Origin: Strigamia acuminata | Lineage: Eukaryota; Arthropoda; Chilopoda; Geophilomorpha; Linotaeniidae | Assembly (NCBI GenBank): GCA_949358305.1 | Contig: OX442314.1 | Coordinates: 20,081,060 to 20,145,059, forward strand | Length of the DNA stretch: 64,000 bases | Reading direction: 5' to 3' | Shown: one piece after another, positions 1 through 11,309 of the stretch | How positions within the stretch are numbered: position 1 is the stretch's first letter | How the letters are laid out: every line of letters starts with the position of its first letter | Position numbers and translations under genes: made by a program | Notes under the pieces: generated by a model | Databases searched by the model: none | The model's input: the letters and a program-made list of their open reading frames with translations, nothing else | What the model was told of the DNA's origin: nothing

Positions 1-61
1 TAAGTTACATACTATACTATTAAACTAAATTATTAACGCTGCTTTTGTTATTTAGGAAACA

Positions 62-3061
62 ATGCCTACATGTTTTGTACCGGAATGCAAAACTGGTTAT
101 AAATCAGAAAAGAAAAAAAAAGATGAAAAAAAAAAAGATGAAAACAAAAAAGATGAAAAAGATCATTTTTTCCAGCCTCCGAAAAATCCTGAGCAATTTA
201 AAAAATGGGAAAATGCAATTCCTCGAAAGGATATGAAACTACAAAAAACAAGCCGCGTTTGCCATAAGCATTTTATTGAAAATTATTTAGTAAAAGATGA
301 TATTTTTATTATTTTAGAGAAGGAAGTGCGAATACCAAGAATTAAGTGGAAGTTACAGGATGATGCGATTCCATCTATATTTTTGAATCTTCCTCCCCGT
401 TTCACCAAAAATATCAAAATAAGGAAACCACCTAGGACAAGAGTTGATGCAGCCAAACTTAGAAGTTCAAGAAGTGAAGACATGGAAACTCAACCCAGTG
501 TGCAGAATGAAGTTACAGAAAATGAACCCAGTATGCAGAATGAAGAAGATGTTTTTACAGAAGAGCTAAGGGAACAATTGGTTAACATAGAGAAAAAGAT
601 TTCCGAATTGCAAAAAAGAAATGAATTATTGCAACAACGACTCAAATGCTCCAACACCTTAAAAGCCAGATATTTAAAGCAAAGGAATGAGTCACAGCAG
701 AAACTCAGAAAAATGGAAACAATTCATAAACAACAATCAAAACCTACTAATCCAGTGATACACAACAAATACAGCATGGTGTTAGAGATGATGATGAAGA
801 AGTCAAAATGTTTTCAATCAAAGAAGGGGACAAATGGAATGAGATACAGTGATCATTTTTTGCTAGAAAGTGCTTTACTTCGTATAAAATCGCCAAAGGG
901 ATACATGCACTGCTTGAAACATGAACTTTTACCCCTTCCCTCACCCAGAAGACTAGAACAATTGGTACGTGGATTGAAATGCAGTTATGGAATCAATGCA
1001 AATTCATTACTTGCAATAGCTAACAACTTTGAAGAAAAAGCTGCTAATCAGCGATGTGGAGTTCTCATCTTTGATGAAGTTAAATTACGTGAGACTGTTG
1101 ATTTTGACAAAAGCCAAATGAGCTTCAATGGATTTGTGAATTTGGGTGAATTTACACCAGAGGAGAAGAAAACACAACTAGCAGATCATGCACTAGTCTT
1201 CATGTTTGTGCCATTTCTGGAAAATTGGGTACAGCCTGTTGCTTGTTTTGCTGCTCAAGGGGCAACTTCAGGAACAATTTTAGCAAAGTTAATTTTAAGT
1301 GTGATTCTCGAATTAGAAAATTCTTCTGCCCGAGTAATGGGGATAACTTGTGATGGTGCTTCAACTAATAAAAAAGCATGGAAAGAATTGGGTATCAACG
1401 TAAAGATTAATGCTGTAATAAATAAATTTGCCAATCCAATAGACAGCAACAGGTACATATATGTGTTTGGTGACTATGTGCATGAGTGGAAATGCATTAG
1501 AAATCATTTTGAGAAAGTTAAAAAATGCGTTGTAAGTGTATAGTAAACTGATTTAAATGTGACATTTTTAACTTTTGATTTGAATTTATAGTACAATGGG
1601 AAAACAGTTGATTACAACTTCTTTGACCATTTATTTGAACGAGATAATCAAAATGGCGGACTAAAAGTTGTACCAAAGTTGACAGCAAGCCACATCCACC
1701 CAAACCAATTTCAAAAAATGAGTGTTAACAGAGCTGTGCAAGTAAGTATTTACATGTCTCTAATAAATGCTATATAGGATTAGTAATTACTTATTTTTAT
1801 TTTTATAGCTGTTAAGTGGATCAACAGCTCGTGGGCTTTGTCACTACAGAAATAGTAGAGATGTAGCATTTGCTGGAAGTGAAAACACAGAAATGTTTGT
1901 TGACCACATGAATACCATTTTTGATATTTTAAATGCTAAATTGCCGAAGCAAGGTTTAAGAAAAGACACTGAAAAACACCAGGTAAAATTTTTAAAAGCA
2001 TTGTAATTTGTAATGTATATTTAACCAATTTCTTTCCATATTAGATACTGCAGTATTTTGCAAAAGTATTACAAGATCCATCTAATACTTTTGCATCAGA
2101 ACAAACACTTGAATCACTCCGTGTCACCATAAAAAGTACTCTTGAATTGTGCAATTACTTGTGGGCCAACGAGTACAAATTTGTGTTGACAGCAAAACTC
2201 AATCAAGACCCACTTGAAGTAAATATCTTAAAGATCTCCTGCTCAGAATTTTTTTTAAAATTATTATTTTATTTTTATTTTTAGAGACATTTTGGTTTAA
2301 TTAGAGGTCTCAGCTGCAATGACCATCCAACAACAGTAGACTTTTTGCAGTTACACCTTCTGCAATCAATCTACACCCCTTTGAAAGGTGTTTTATCGAA
2401 AGCAGCAAACTGTGAAACTGCAAATGATAATGTTCTGTCAAGTTTTACACAAGATTTGAAGAAATTATCGAAACAAGCTACAGAAAACAGTTCACAGTTC
2501 CGAGAATCATCACAGAAGACACTGCAGCACAAGATAATTTATACTACAAATTTACCAAAACAAATGAGTGATTTTCAGGATGAGACAAAGAGACAAATTG
2601 TGTATTATTTGTGTGGATATATTTTAAGACGAATAACCAACTATACGGCTTGTGAAAGCTGCATTAAAACATTCATTGCAGATAAGAACTCCCTCCCAAC
2701 ATCAGCAGCTTTCACTTTAAGTAAAGATTATGGCACCTTTTTAAATTATCCAACTGAAAATTTTTTAAATGTATTTTTACAAGTGGAATATTTTTTACAA
2801 AAAGTGTTAGTAGATAATGATGGCAATTTAAATTATTCAAGCTTAGTTGGCAATGTGTTTGTAGATATTTTAGATTCAATTCCTCAGTTAACTGTGTGTA
2901 ATATTTTGTGCTGCAGTCAGGAACATATTGAAAGAATTTTGCCACAACTTTTATTATATTACATGCAAACCCGCTTTTATTTTACAGCTAAAGATATAAG
3001 AAAAAATATATGTAATGCTGAAAAAAGCAAAAAAAACAAAAAAGTAGCTAAGTTAATGTAG
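62..3061 (+). CDS. P-element-like THAP-domain transposase (THAP9-type), five exons
   Basis: Exons 62-1531, 1592-1741, 1809-1982, 2045-2218 and 2285-3061 join in one frame (all introns phase 0, 60-67 nt, GT-AG) and give about 914 residues. The N-terminus is a C2CH THAP zinc finger: MPTCFVPEC supplies the first two Cys, CHKHF the last Cys and His, and AIPSIF is the AVPTIF box. A coiled coil follows at about residues 165-225 (IEKKISELQKRNELLQQRL). The catalytic RNase H-like part shows FDEVKL and GITCDGASTNKKAW, as in P element and THAP9; after the insertion domain comes RHFGLIRG...NDHP. The length is close to that expected for a full-length THAP9-type protein. The start is the first ATG with the zinc-finger Cys directly behind it. 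AATAAA lies at 3075-3080. No stop or frameshift was seen, so it may be recently active. Family assignment is from motifs; terminal repeats were not located. Confidence 0.88.
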
Positions 3062-3074
3062 AGAAATTATGAAT

Positions 3075-3360
3075 AATAAATGTTAAAATAGAAATAACTG
3101 TAAAATTATGTAAATTATTTAAAATGTTAAAATAAAAATAACTGTAAAATTATGTAAATTATTTAAAATGTTAAAATAGAAATAACTGTAAAATTATGTA
3201 AATTATTTAAAATGTTAAAATAGAAATAACTTTGAATTTATGTAAATTATTTAAAATGTTAAAATAGAAATAACTGTAAAATTATGTAAATTATTTAAAA
3301 TGTTAAAATAGAAATAACTGTAAAATTATGTAAATTATTTAAAATGTTAACATTGTAAAA
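3075..3360 (+). repeat. AT-rich tandem repeat behind the THAP transposase
   Basis: Begins at the AATAAA signal of the transposase and runs as about six near-identical copies of a roughly 57-nt AT-rich unit built on GTTAAAATAGAAATAACTG and ATGTAAATTATTT. It may be the sub-terminal region of the P-like element. No gene is seen in it. Confidence 0.75.
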
Positions 3361-4400
3361 CATGTCAAAATATAATAAAATAAAATGATAAACGAAATAA
3401 GTATCATAACAAAAACATACTTGAGTTTGTATAATCAACAAATGAAAAAGTTGTACTCTCATAGACCTTCTACTAACTTTGGATTAGACAATTTTCATGC
3501 TTTAAATGAAACATTAGAAAACACAGTAAATATTTCGATTTAGCTGTGCTCTTTTGTTAAATGCAGGCAATAAACTTACTTGAAGCCCTGCAAACGTGAT
3601 GGCTCCATGATGAGCGTATATGAGAGCAGCGCCAAAAAGATAGTGGCGCCACCATGCGGACCAACACCTGAACTACGGAGTTTCGCTACTTCCCTTCTAC
3701 TATTATGGTTATGTAGAAATCAGTGACGTTTTTTACTTGATTATTTGAGTCTGGAAAAATGGTAGATAATTTGTTTATGTCTGGTAAAATGTTATCCACT
3801 GAAAGGTAGGGGTTTGCTTTTCTAATCGTAGCTAATGATCCATTAAAGGTAGAAACTTCTGCTTTTTTTTAAATGAAAGAGGGATGCCAGTTTAGTAAAC
3901 CGACATATTTTTTAAATTAGTTTTCCGTAATAAAAGTTGACAAATTTTGGGCCGAAACGAAAATTCACGATCTTGTTTACACTCTATCTGTACGACCGAA
4001 ACGCATTTTCGTTCGTATTTAACGAACCATTAGGGCTAGAAAGAAATACTTTTCTTTAAAAGAAAGCTTATTTTTTTCTCTACGTTTTGATATGTTTTAT
4101 TAATTTTTACATGCTTTTGAAAGTACTTGATTTTGATGCCGAAAGTAGCAATAAAAATTGATTTGGCATCCATTTTATTTTTGGGATTTTGCTACAATCA
4201 GTCACATGACAGAATGGGGGCGGGACTTACAGTTGTGACGTCAGGTTGTAGAAGTCACTTCTACAACTTCAAGTTGTAGAAGTGTCGCCATTTTGTTCCG
4301 AGTTTTAGAAAAACTGGAACAAGTGTGAACACACGACTTTCTAAAAGTGGGCGGGTTATGTACATAAGTGGTTCAAGTGTGAACGGGGCATAAGAGTCAA
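3361..4400. other. Intergenic, no gene seen
   Basis: No supportable coding region. Contains mixed repeat debris, including a GC-richer stretch near 3595-3665 and short inverted repeats around TTGTAGAAGT at 4232-4285. Confidence 0.5.
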
Positions 4401-4966
4401 TAGCTTTAAACTAGTTAAAAAAAATTAGATTGTTTTACAAAAGGGAAACTGAAGTTATCAGCAGGATTATTTCAAGAACAAGAAATACAAGTACGATATG
4501 CAAAAGGGTTGCGTCCCAGATGAGAGCAACACAAAGATATAAAATGACCAATTTAAATTCTCAACAGATTTTACAATCCTGAAGGAAAAACTACTATAAA
4601 GTTTAAAAGTGTAATTGTGTAAACTTAATAAGAAAATACGACACTGGAAATTAGAAATTGAACATAAACAAAACACAAAATTATAAGTGAATACAAAATT
4701 ACATATGGGGTATGGAGGCTACTTCAATTGGTGGTCATCCATCATCCACGACATCAATCTTAAGAATTTAGTATGGCAAAACAATTTTATAATCAAGTCG
4801 CCAACTCAAAATCAATAAATAAGCTTAAGGGTCTTCGGTAAACTTGGTTTATAATTTGAAGTAACTAAAGTGATTAACGTAAATACGATTATTTTATTAT
4901 TTAAACTAACAATTTCAAATTTTATTCAGGATATCAAAAAATTAATTTAAAATGATTTTAACAGAC
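4401..4966 (+). repeat. Shared distal 5' flank of the class I genes (first copy)
   Basis: Recognisably the same sequence recurs at about 10430-11060, 17870-18520 and 32820-33450, each time upstream of a class I leader or its remains. It ends in the ATTCAGGATAT block that heads the family promoter. It shows that this locus arose by duplication even though its leader exon is decayed. Confidence 0.75.
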
Positions 4967-4969
4967 ATT

Positions 4970-5772
4970 AGGTGCGTTCAATCTTAAAATGAATTTCCGA
5001 AATCGCGATTTTCTTGATTTTCAGAAATCAAGGAAATCTGGTTTCAACTTTGAACGGCCTTACAATTTCCCGAAATTCAACTGTTGCACCTGCGCAATTT
5101 CAACCATTAGATCAACTTCCTGTTTTGACATTTAAATATGGTCGGCCGCGTTCGAGAGCTCAAACGTGACCGAAATATTGCGATTTGAGATAACTAAAAA
5201 TCTACTTTGAAATCCACTTTAAAATCAAGAAAAGCGACCCTACACTCTGCATATGTGTAACTTGGGGCTATTTCCGATTGGCTGAGCCTTTTCACTTGTG
5301 TAGTGATACCAAAAATTGATCAAAACAATGGTTGCCATTTTGACTGCTTTCCAGACAAAACAACCAATAAAAAAATTTGAAAATTGTTTTGTTCCCTGGA
5401 AGAAGCAAGCAATAAACTTAATAAACAGGAATGTTTAAATAAACCAACATAAATCTTTATTTTATGACTTCAAGATACATTTACTTAGAAAATACAAACA
5501 ACATTACATCATTTCAATGATTAAAATCATCAAACAAATTTAAAACCACTCTGAACTATTTTTCCTGGTGGCAGCACAGAGTGAGTCATGAGGCTCAGCC
5601 AATCGGTAATAGGCCCAAGTTACACATGGACAGAGTATAGACGTGGATTTCACAAAATCTGATCTTCTGAAATCAGATTTCGTTTTTATGACGTAAAAAT
5701 CGTCACTTCCGATCTCCCGAAAACAGGAAAATCAAAGAAATCCAAGAAATCCATTAAAGATTGAACGCACCT
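4970..5772. mobile_element. MITE, AGGTGCGTTCAAT family, 3-bp target duplication ATT
   Basis: Terminal inverted repeats AGGTGCGTTCAATCTT and AAGATTGAACGCACCT are flanked by ATT at 4967-4969 and 5773-5775. The related flank at 18515 (GGCATTGTCTTATTA) shows the uninterrupted site with a single ATT. No transposase is inside; a second foldback element is nested at 5241-5639. The element splits a family promoter. Confidence 0.85.
5241..5639. mobile_element. Nested foldback MITE, TACTCTGGCC family
   Basis: The left arm TACACTCTGCATATGTGTAA and the right arm TTACACATGGACAGAGTATA are inverted copies, with GATTGGCTGAGCC repeated inverted as GGCTCAGCCAATC. Relatives lie at 13214-13443, 23930-24061 plus 32095-32220 (split), and 62155-62550. 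Confidence 0.75.
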
Positions 5773-5874
5773 ATTGTTTTATTAAGGATGTTGATGAATA
5801 GCTGATTGCATTCAAGTTTATAATTACACATTTTAACATTTTAACGAAAATTGCTATCCAAATTACAATTACCC

Positions 5875-6010
5875 GACGTTTAGAACAAAAGCACATTAAA
5901 TCAAAGAAAGTTTAATGAGTTATGATCATACTGTATGTGAGTTTGCCAGGATGGTGAAAAGTCTCTCAGAAACAAAATTTTCTTGATCGTTTTGATTGAC
6001 AAAGTGCTAA
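5875..6010 (+). pseudogene. Decayed class I leader exon with promoter box
   Basis: The box AAAAGCACATTAAATC at 5888-5903 is followed by the usual spacing and GCCAGGATG, but the reading frame from the ATG at 5953 (MVKSLSE...) hits a stop after 11 codons, and the GTAATG donor that ends the other leaders is not preserved. No matching second exon follows before the L1 leader. Called a leader relic by alignment with 18690-18764. Confidence 0.6.
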
Positions 6011-6329
6011 TTATTGGCTTTTAAGCAGTAATTTTTTAAGAATGTGGTGCGTTATGAAAAAAACTTCGCAACGGGTGCAATCTAATGCAATAACCGCAAA
6101 AACTGCAAAAAATCTGTGTCCCCGCCCGTCTAAAATAGAATACTAATATAATTTATTTTCCTATTAATCCATCCTGTGCAATATAAACCTTACATAACAT
6201 CGTTGTTAAAATGTATTCAAGTTTACTATTGCGGATTTATGCAAATGGCAATTTTAATTACCACCTGATAAGAAAGTAAAGTCTACTAAATAGAAGTTAG
6301 TGTGTTGGCATCAGATGTTAGTTGCCGAA

Positions 6330-8460
6330 ATGTTGAAAAACATTCCTATTTCGATTTTCTCGGTCATTTGTATTGGCACATTGACAAAAGTAATGAACGG
6401 TTATATTACAAAAATTCAATGGAATTTTTCAAATTCTGTACCTTTGCATGAATTAATTTTTTTTACAGAGTCAATTCGTACCAGTGAAACAAAGCCCTTT
6501 AACACCAGTTAGAGGTAGAAGCCTTGGTGATGGAACCATCGTTACACCTGAGAATAGTAAGTAAAACTTAAATATTGTTTACAATTCTAACTTGGAATAT
6601 TATTTTAGTCGACGTAGGAATACCCAAACCACGTTCACTATCAGAACATCATAGTCATCATCATCATCACCACTCCAAAAAAGACAGCAATCCTGACAAT
6701 CCTACGGACGCCCAAAATACTAACCAAAAAGTCAACAAACAACTGGAAAGTTCAGGGGGAGGTTTCAATGCAAACATAAATCAAAACAATGCCTTTTCAC
6801 CTACTTTTGGAAATTTGGGATCTATTGGAACCATTGGTGCGAGGGAATTCACCGATAAAGTGCGAAGTTCAGTAGCAGGATTAAAAACAAATGTAAATGG
6901 ACTTCCTGATTTTTCAAGCAAGATTGGAAATATTGGAGACATTCAAAGTCTTGGTCTCAATGCGAGAGAAATTACTAAACAACTGGAAAGTTCAGGAGGA
7001 GGTTTCAATGCAAACATAAATCAAAACAATGCCTTTTCACCTACTTTTGGAAATTTGGGATCTATTGGAACCATTGGTGCGAGGGAATTCACCGATAAAG
7101 TGCGAAGTTCAGTAGCAGGATTGAAAACAAATGTAAATGGACTTCCTGATTTTTCAAGCAAGATTGGAAATATTGGAGACATTCAAAGTCTTGGTCTCAA
7201 TGCGAGAGAAATTACTAAACAACTGGAAAGTTCAGGCGGAGGATTCAATACAAATATAAATCAAAATAACGAATTTTCGCCAAATTTCGGAAATGTTGGC
7301 AATATTGGAGCCATTGGTGGGAGAGCAGCGCATGGTTCTGGATTCAATACAGACGGTATTAAACCGAAAGAACTTGCAGCAGAAACATACTGGGTTGCAA
7401 AACTGCGCGATTTATTAGACGGCTTCACTGAACAAGAGATTACCTATTATGCAAATTATTTCCTGAAATCTGTCTTGAAGTTTTTCTTCCCTGGAAATTC
7501 AGCACAGGCACCGGCACACAACGCTGAATACTTTTTTGATTTCCGTAAAATTCACATACCGAAAGGTCACAGGTAATTACTACCATATACCTCCCATGTC
7601 AATATACAGGGTGGTCAGAAAGTCTGGTTCTCAGTAAATAATTCCCAAACTGTTCTAGATGTTGATTCAGCAAAATTATTGTAAGGGTAGTATTTCGGGG
7701 GAAATCCAATTATGATATCCAATTTGACCTTTGAGGTCATCTTCAAGGTCATCCATATTGTAACTCGAGAACCGTGACAGATGGAGCAAAAAAGTGAATT
7801 AGAAAGTTACAGAGGCATCATCCAATTAGTCTAGAACCGTTCTTAAAAAAATTATTTCATACTGAAAAGTTTTGAGAAAAAAGGTCTGAAACATTAGTCT
7901 ACTCAGCATTGTAACTCAGCTTTGTAACCTAAAACTATTGAGGCAACCAAGCTAATCCTCAATTAGGACACTTTATTTGGTCATACTTTTAAGTGGAAGA
8001 GAGGAAACACAAAAGAAAAGAAATAATTTATTTGGGCAATACACTTCAACATGATAGTTTTAGGTTACAAAGCTGAGTAGACTAACGTTTCAGAGCTTTT
8101 TTCTCAAAACTTTTCAGTATGAAATAATTTTTTTAAGAACGGTTCTAGACTAATTGGATGATGCTCTATAACTTTCTAATTCACTTTTTTGCTCCATCTG
8201 TCACGGTTCTCAAGTTACAATATGGATGACCTTGAAGATGACCTCAGAGGTCAAATTGAATGTCATAATTGGATTTCCCCCGACATACTACCTATACAAT
8301 AATTTTGCTGAATCAACATCTAGAACAGTTTGGAAATTATTTACTGAGAACCAGACTTTCTGACCACCCTGTATTGTGATTGAGTTTGATTTATTGTTTT
8401 TTACTTTACATTTTTGCTAGGCATTCACAAGAATCAGCTGACAGTAGTGCTAGCGTGTAA
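6330..8460 (+). CDS. L1: secreted His-rich protein with 80-residue tandem repeat
   Basis: Exons 6330-6389, 6469-6556, 6609-7572 and 8421-8460 stay in frame and encode about 383 residues. Exon 1 is the signal peptide MLKNIPISIFSVICIGTLTK, ending at a GTAATG donor as in its paralogues. Exon 2 is Ser/Pro/Val-rich. Exon 3 opens with HHSHHHHHHSKK and then carries an 80-residue (240-nt) repeat, two copies almost identical in DNA plus a diverged third, with the family module [12 protein letters not shown]...FGNLGSIG followed by FTDKVRSSVAGL. The tail after the repeats is unlike the paralogues (YYANYFLKSVLKFF). Exon 4 encodes RHSQESADSSASV. Intron 3 holds a 765-bp foldback element. AATAAA lies at 8593-8598. 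Function unknown; a secreted structural or metal-binding role is inferred from composition. Confidence 0.8.
7607..8371. mobile_element. Foldback Tc1/mariner-type MITE in L1 intron 3
   Basis: Long inverted arms start CAGGGTGGTCAGAAAGTCTG and end CAGACTTTCTGACCACCCTG, flanked by TA on both sides, over 765 bp. No coding sequence. A truncated copy at about 15166-15684 closes the L2 remnant. Confidence 0.88.
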
Positions 8461-9172
8461 ACGTGAATCGCCGAAAGATTTGGTACAAACAAAATACAAA
8501 GTTTCGCTATTTCAAAATTTAACTATCAGATCCTAAAATAAAATTGTATTATTTGACAGATAAAATACGTTATTTATTACAAGAAATTAAAGAATAAAAG
8601 CTTGTTGAATTAGAATCTGTACCACACCCAATACATACAGCGCAGGACAGAACATTGGTTGAGTTGGATAAATGATTAAAAAGAAAACAATTTTCAAAAT
8701 ATAACCAAACTAATAATAGATTTGCATTTTAATCATGCTGAAATAATGTGACAATAAGTACAAGATTGATCTCTTTCTCACCAATACAAAAAAAAAAAAA
8801 AAAAAAATTTAACCTTAGAAATCAGTGACAAAACTTTGCTACAGCAATTTCTCTCTCTTTCTTTCACATATTCTTGTCCAGGACCACTTGATACATATTT
8901 GCATTTTGACTTTCATTTAAAAAAACAATTTTATTTTTTTTCTTGCATCCAAATGCACCCCAAACCATAACTTATTCTCCTTCAAAGTTTCTACTCAAGC
9001 ACATCATATTGTTCTTTCGTAAATCATGCCAGTAATATTTAAGCCTTCTGGGCCATCCAGATTGAATTTATTTTCATTTTTGAACACAACTTTTTGCCAC
9101 TCATTGATCCAGAAAACATGTTTTTCTGCCCATTCCAATCTTGGTTTGATTTGATGAGGCTTCAACGATTAT

Positions 9173-9455
9173 AGTCATTTTAGCGATGCTCATTTTAGCG
9201 ATTTTTATGAAAAAGACCCATTTTAGCGTACATGTCATTTTAGCGACACAAAAACCTAGGTTTTAGCGACAAGCCGGCTCAAAAAAGTGGTTTTCATCAA
9301 AAAACCAGTAAGGTTAGGTTCGCGGGGGGTCAAGGGGGGTTAGCCCTTCTTAGGAATTAAACCTAGGTTTTTGTGTCGCTAAAATGACATGTTCGCTAAA
9401 ATGGTGTGTTGCTAAAATGAAATCGCTAAAATGAAATCGCTAAAATGATGTACAT
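9173..9455. mobile_element. TCGCTAAAATG repeat element
   Basis: Dense inverted copies of ATTTTAGCGA and TCGCTAAAAT, absent from the equivalent place in copy B, where about 100 bp of Tc1 sequence stands instead. A relative is at 37345-37650, with the shared internal piece CTTCTTAGGAATTAAACCTA. Confidence 0.65.
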
Positions 9456-9738
9456 CATCACTACAAATTTAATTGTTGCATTTATTGCTTGCTTCTCTGA
9501 TTATTTGACGCCTTGCACGCGCACTTGTACTTGTAGTCTTGGGCCATCCTCCTAGTTTTTTTTAGACCATACTGAGCACCTAATTTTAGATAATTCCTTA
9601 AAACCTTTTCAGATCTTCCAATTCTCTTTGCAATTTCAACATTAGAGAAGCCTAATTCTTTAAATGCATCAATTTTTCCTCTTTCATGCAAAGTTAGCCT
9701 TTTTGCAGAACCCATCTTGGAAAATAAAATAATATGCA

Positions 9739-9981
9739 TGTGAAATCCATTGGGAAATTTCCCGCATAGGTTCGAATCCTATCAACTGCGCCATGTGAGT
9801 CTATTACGATGTGACTTGGGTTAAAGTTTGCATAAGACTGATTTATTTAACAAAATACAAAATGGCGTATAGTGGGGATTAGCGGGAGCCAATCCGTTAA
9901 CCCCTTACAAGACGGGACGCCCCCTTACGGTAGGGAGGCTGACTAGGGACAGGGGACGGAGTCCGGTGTCCGGGAGTCACA
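9739..9981 (-). mobile_element. Short LTR-retroelement remnant (LTR plus primer-binding site)
   Basis: A 243-bp insertion with 5-bp target duplication ATGCA (9734-9738 and 9982-9986); copy B has the empty site near 17425. On the minus strand it begins TGTGACTCCCGG, contains AATAAA, and about 188 bp later reaches ACTCACA directly followed by TGGCGCAGTTGATAGG, which looks like a tRNA-complementary primer-binding site. The opposite end is also TTCACA. Best read as an LTR with primer site and a deleted interior, or a miniature retroelement. Confidence 0.55.
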
Positions 9982-11309
9982 ATGCAAATGAGGTTGCACT
10001 TTGGGTCTGGAAAAACAAATTTTGAATTAATTTTCCTACTATTATTATTATTTTCAGGAGTAATCCTAAAATGGCCAAAGTTTTGTCGTAGATATCAAAA
10101 GATGAAATTTGATTTTTTGATTTTTTTATATCTGTGAGAAAGAGATCACTCTTAAACTTTTTGTAACAATATTTCAGCATGATTAAAATGCAAATCTGGT
10201 GTTAGTTTGGTTATATTTTGAAAATTGTTTACTTTTCAATCATTTATCCAATTCGGCCAAAGTTTTGTCCTGCACTGTAGTAGTTGAAAGCATTAATTCT
10301 TTACAACTGATTTAGCTTTAGAATTTCCAATATAATAGCCCGTCAAAATATTTCCAATAATTGCAATAGAAATGGTGTGAATGTTGGCACATGCAATAAT
10401 CTGGTCTGTTTTAAGTCAATAGCATTATTCAACTAGTTAAAAACAAAGTTAGTTTTACAAAAGGTGGATTAAAGTTATCGAGATTATCTCAAGAACAAGA
10501 AATACAAAATATGTTAAAGCAGTAAGTCCCAGATGTGAATTACACAAAGATATGAAATGTTTCCCCTACATACACTAAATGCTCAATAAATTTTACAACA
10601 TTTAAGAAATACTATTACAAAGTTAAAAATTTCCTACCACGTATTATTGTGTAATTGTTATGACTTAACATTAAAATACGACACTAAAAATTAGATATTG
10701 CACCTAAACAAAACACAATATTACTGGTGCATTGAAAATTACATATGGCAGCATGGGAGCCATTTTAATTGGTGGTCATACCCCACCAGTACCAATCTTA
10801 AAAATTTGTTGTAGGAAAACAGTTTTATACTCAAGTTGCCAACTCAAAACCAATCTATAAGTCGTTGGTAAACTCAATTTATTCGCACATTTTTTTCCCT
10901 AAAATTTGATTAAATTACGTTATTCACAGTTATGTTGTTCAATTTAATGTTTTATTCAAGACCTGAAGTCCATTCTGTCTACAATGAATGTAGCTAATGT
11001 TATTATAATGTGATTATTATTATTATTTAACTATCAATTTCTAACGTAATTTCATTCAGGATATCAACACATTTCGTCATCATCATTGTTTCACTGTTTT
11101 TACAGGGTCGCCACCCAACTAAAGGAAGCAAGAGCAGTAAGAATTTCGGTGATAAGTACAACCTCTGGCAAAAAGTATTCGATCGATCAATCACAACAAA
11201 AAACCAAGAATTTGTACAATAATTTATACACAAAACATTTCATTCACTTAACGTAATAGAAGAAGACAAAAGTTACAAAGCAGTGATAATTTGAAAAAAA
11301 ATAAACAAT

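Larger units (their letters stand above)
8638..10279 (-). mobile_element. Tc1-like element, copy A, degenerate
   Basis: Inverted ends CAGCGCAGGACAGAAC and its partner GTTTTGTCCTGCACTG are flanked by TA. On the minus strand the N-terminal helix-turn-helix of a Tc1 transposase is readable at 9540-9715 (MGSAKRLTLHERGKIDAF..IAKRIGRS). The catalytic segment near 9070-9110 reads FKNENKF where active Tc1 proteins have FSDE, so the first catalytic Asp is lost and the frame is broken. Two later insertions lie inside (about 9173-9453 and 9739-9981). Confidence 0.85.

Noticed and set aside
9769-9793. tRNA gene, because of GGTTCGAATCC and a CCA-like end
   Set aside because: No acceptor 5' half, D arm or anticodon arm precedes it; it fits better as the complement of a primer-binding site.
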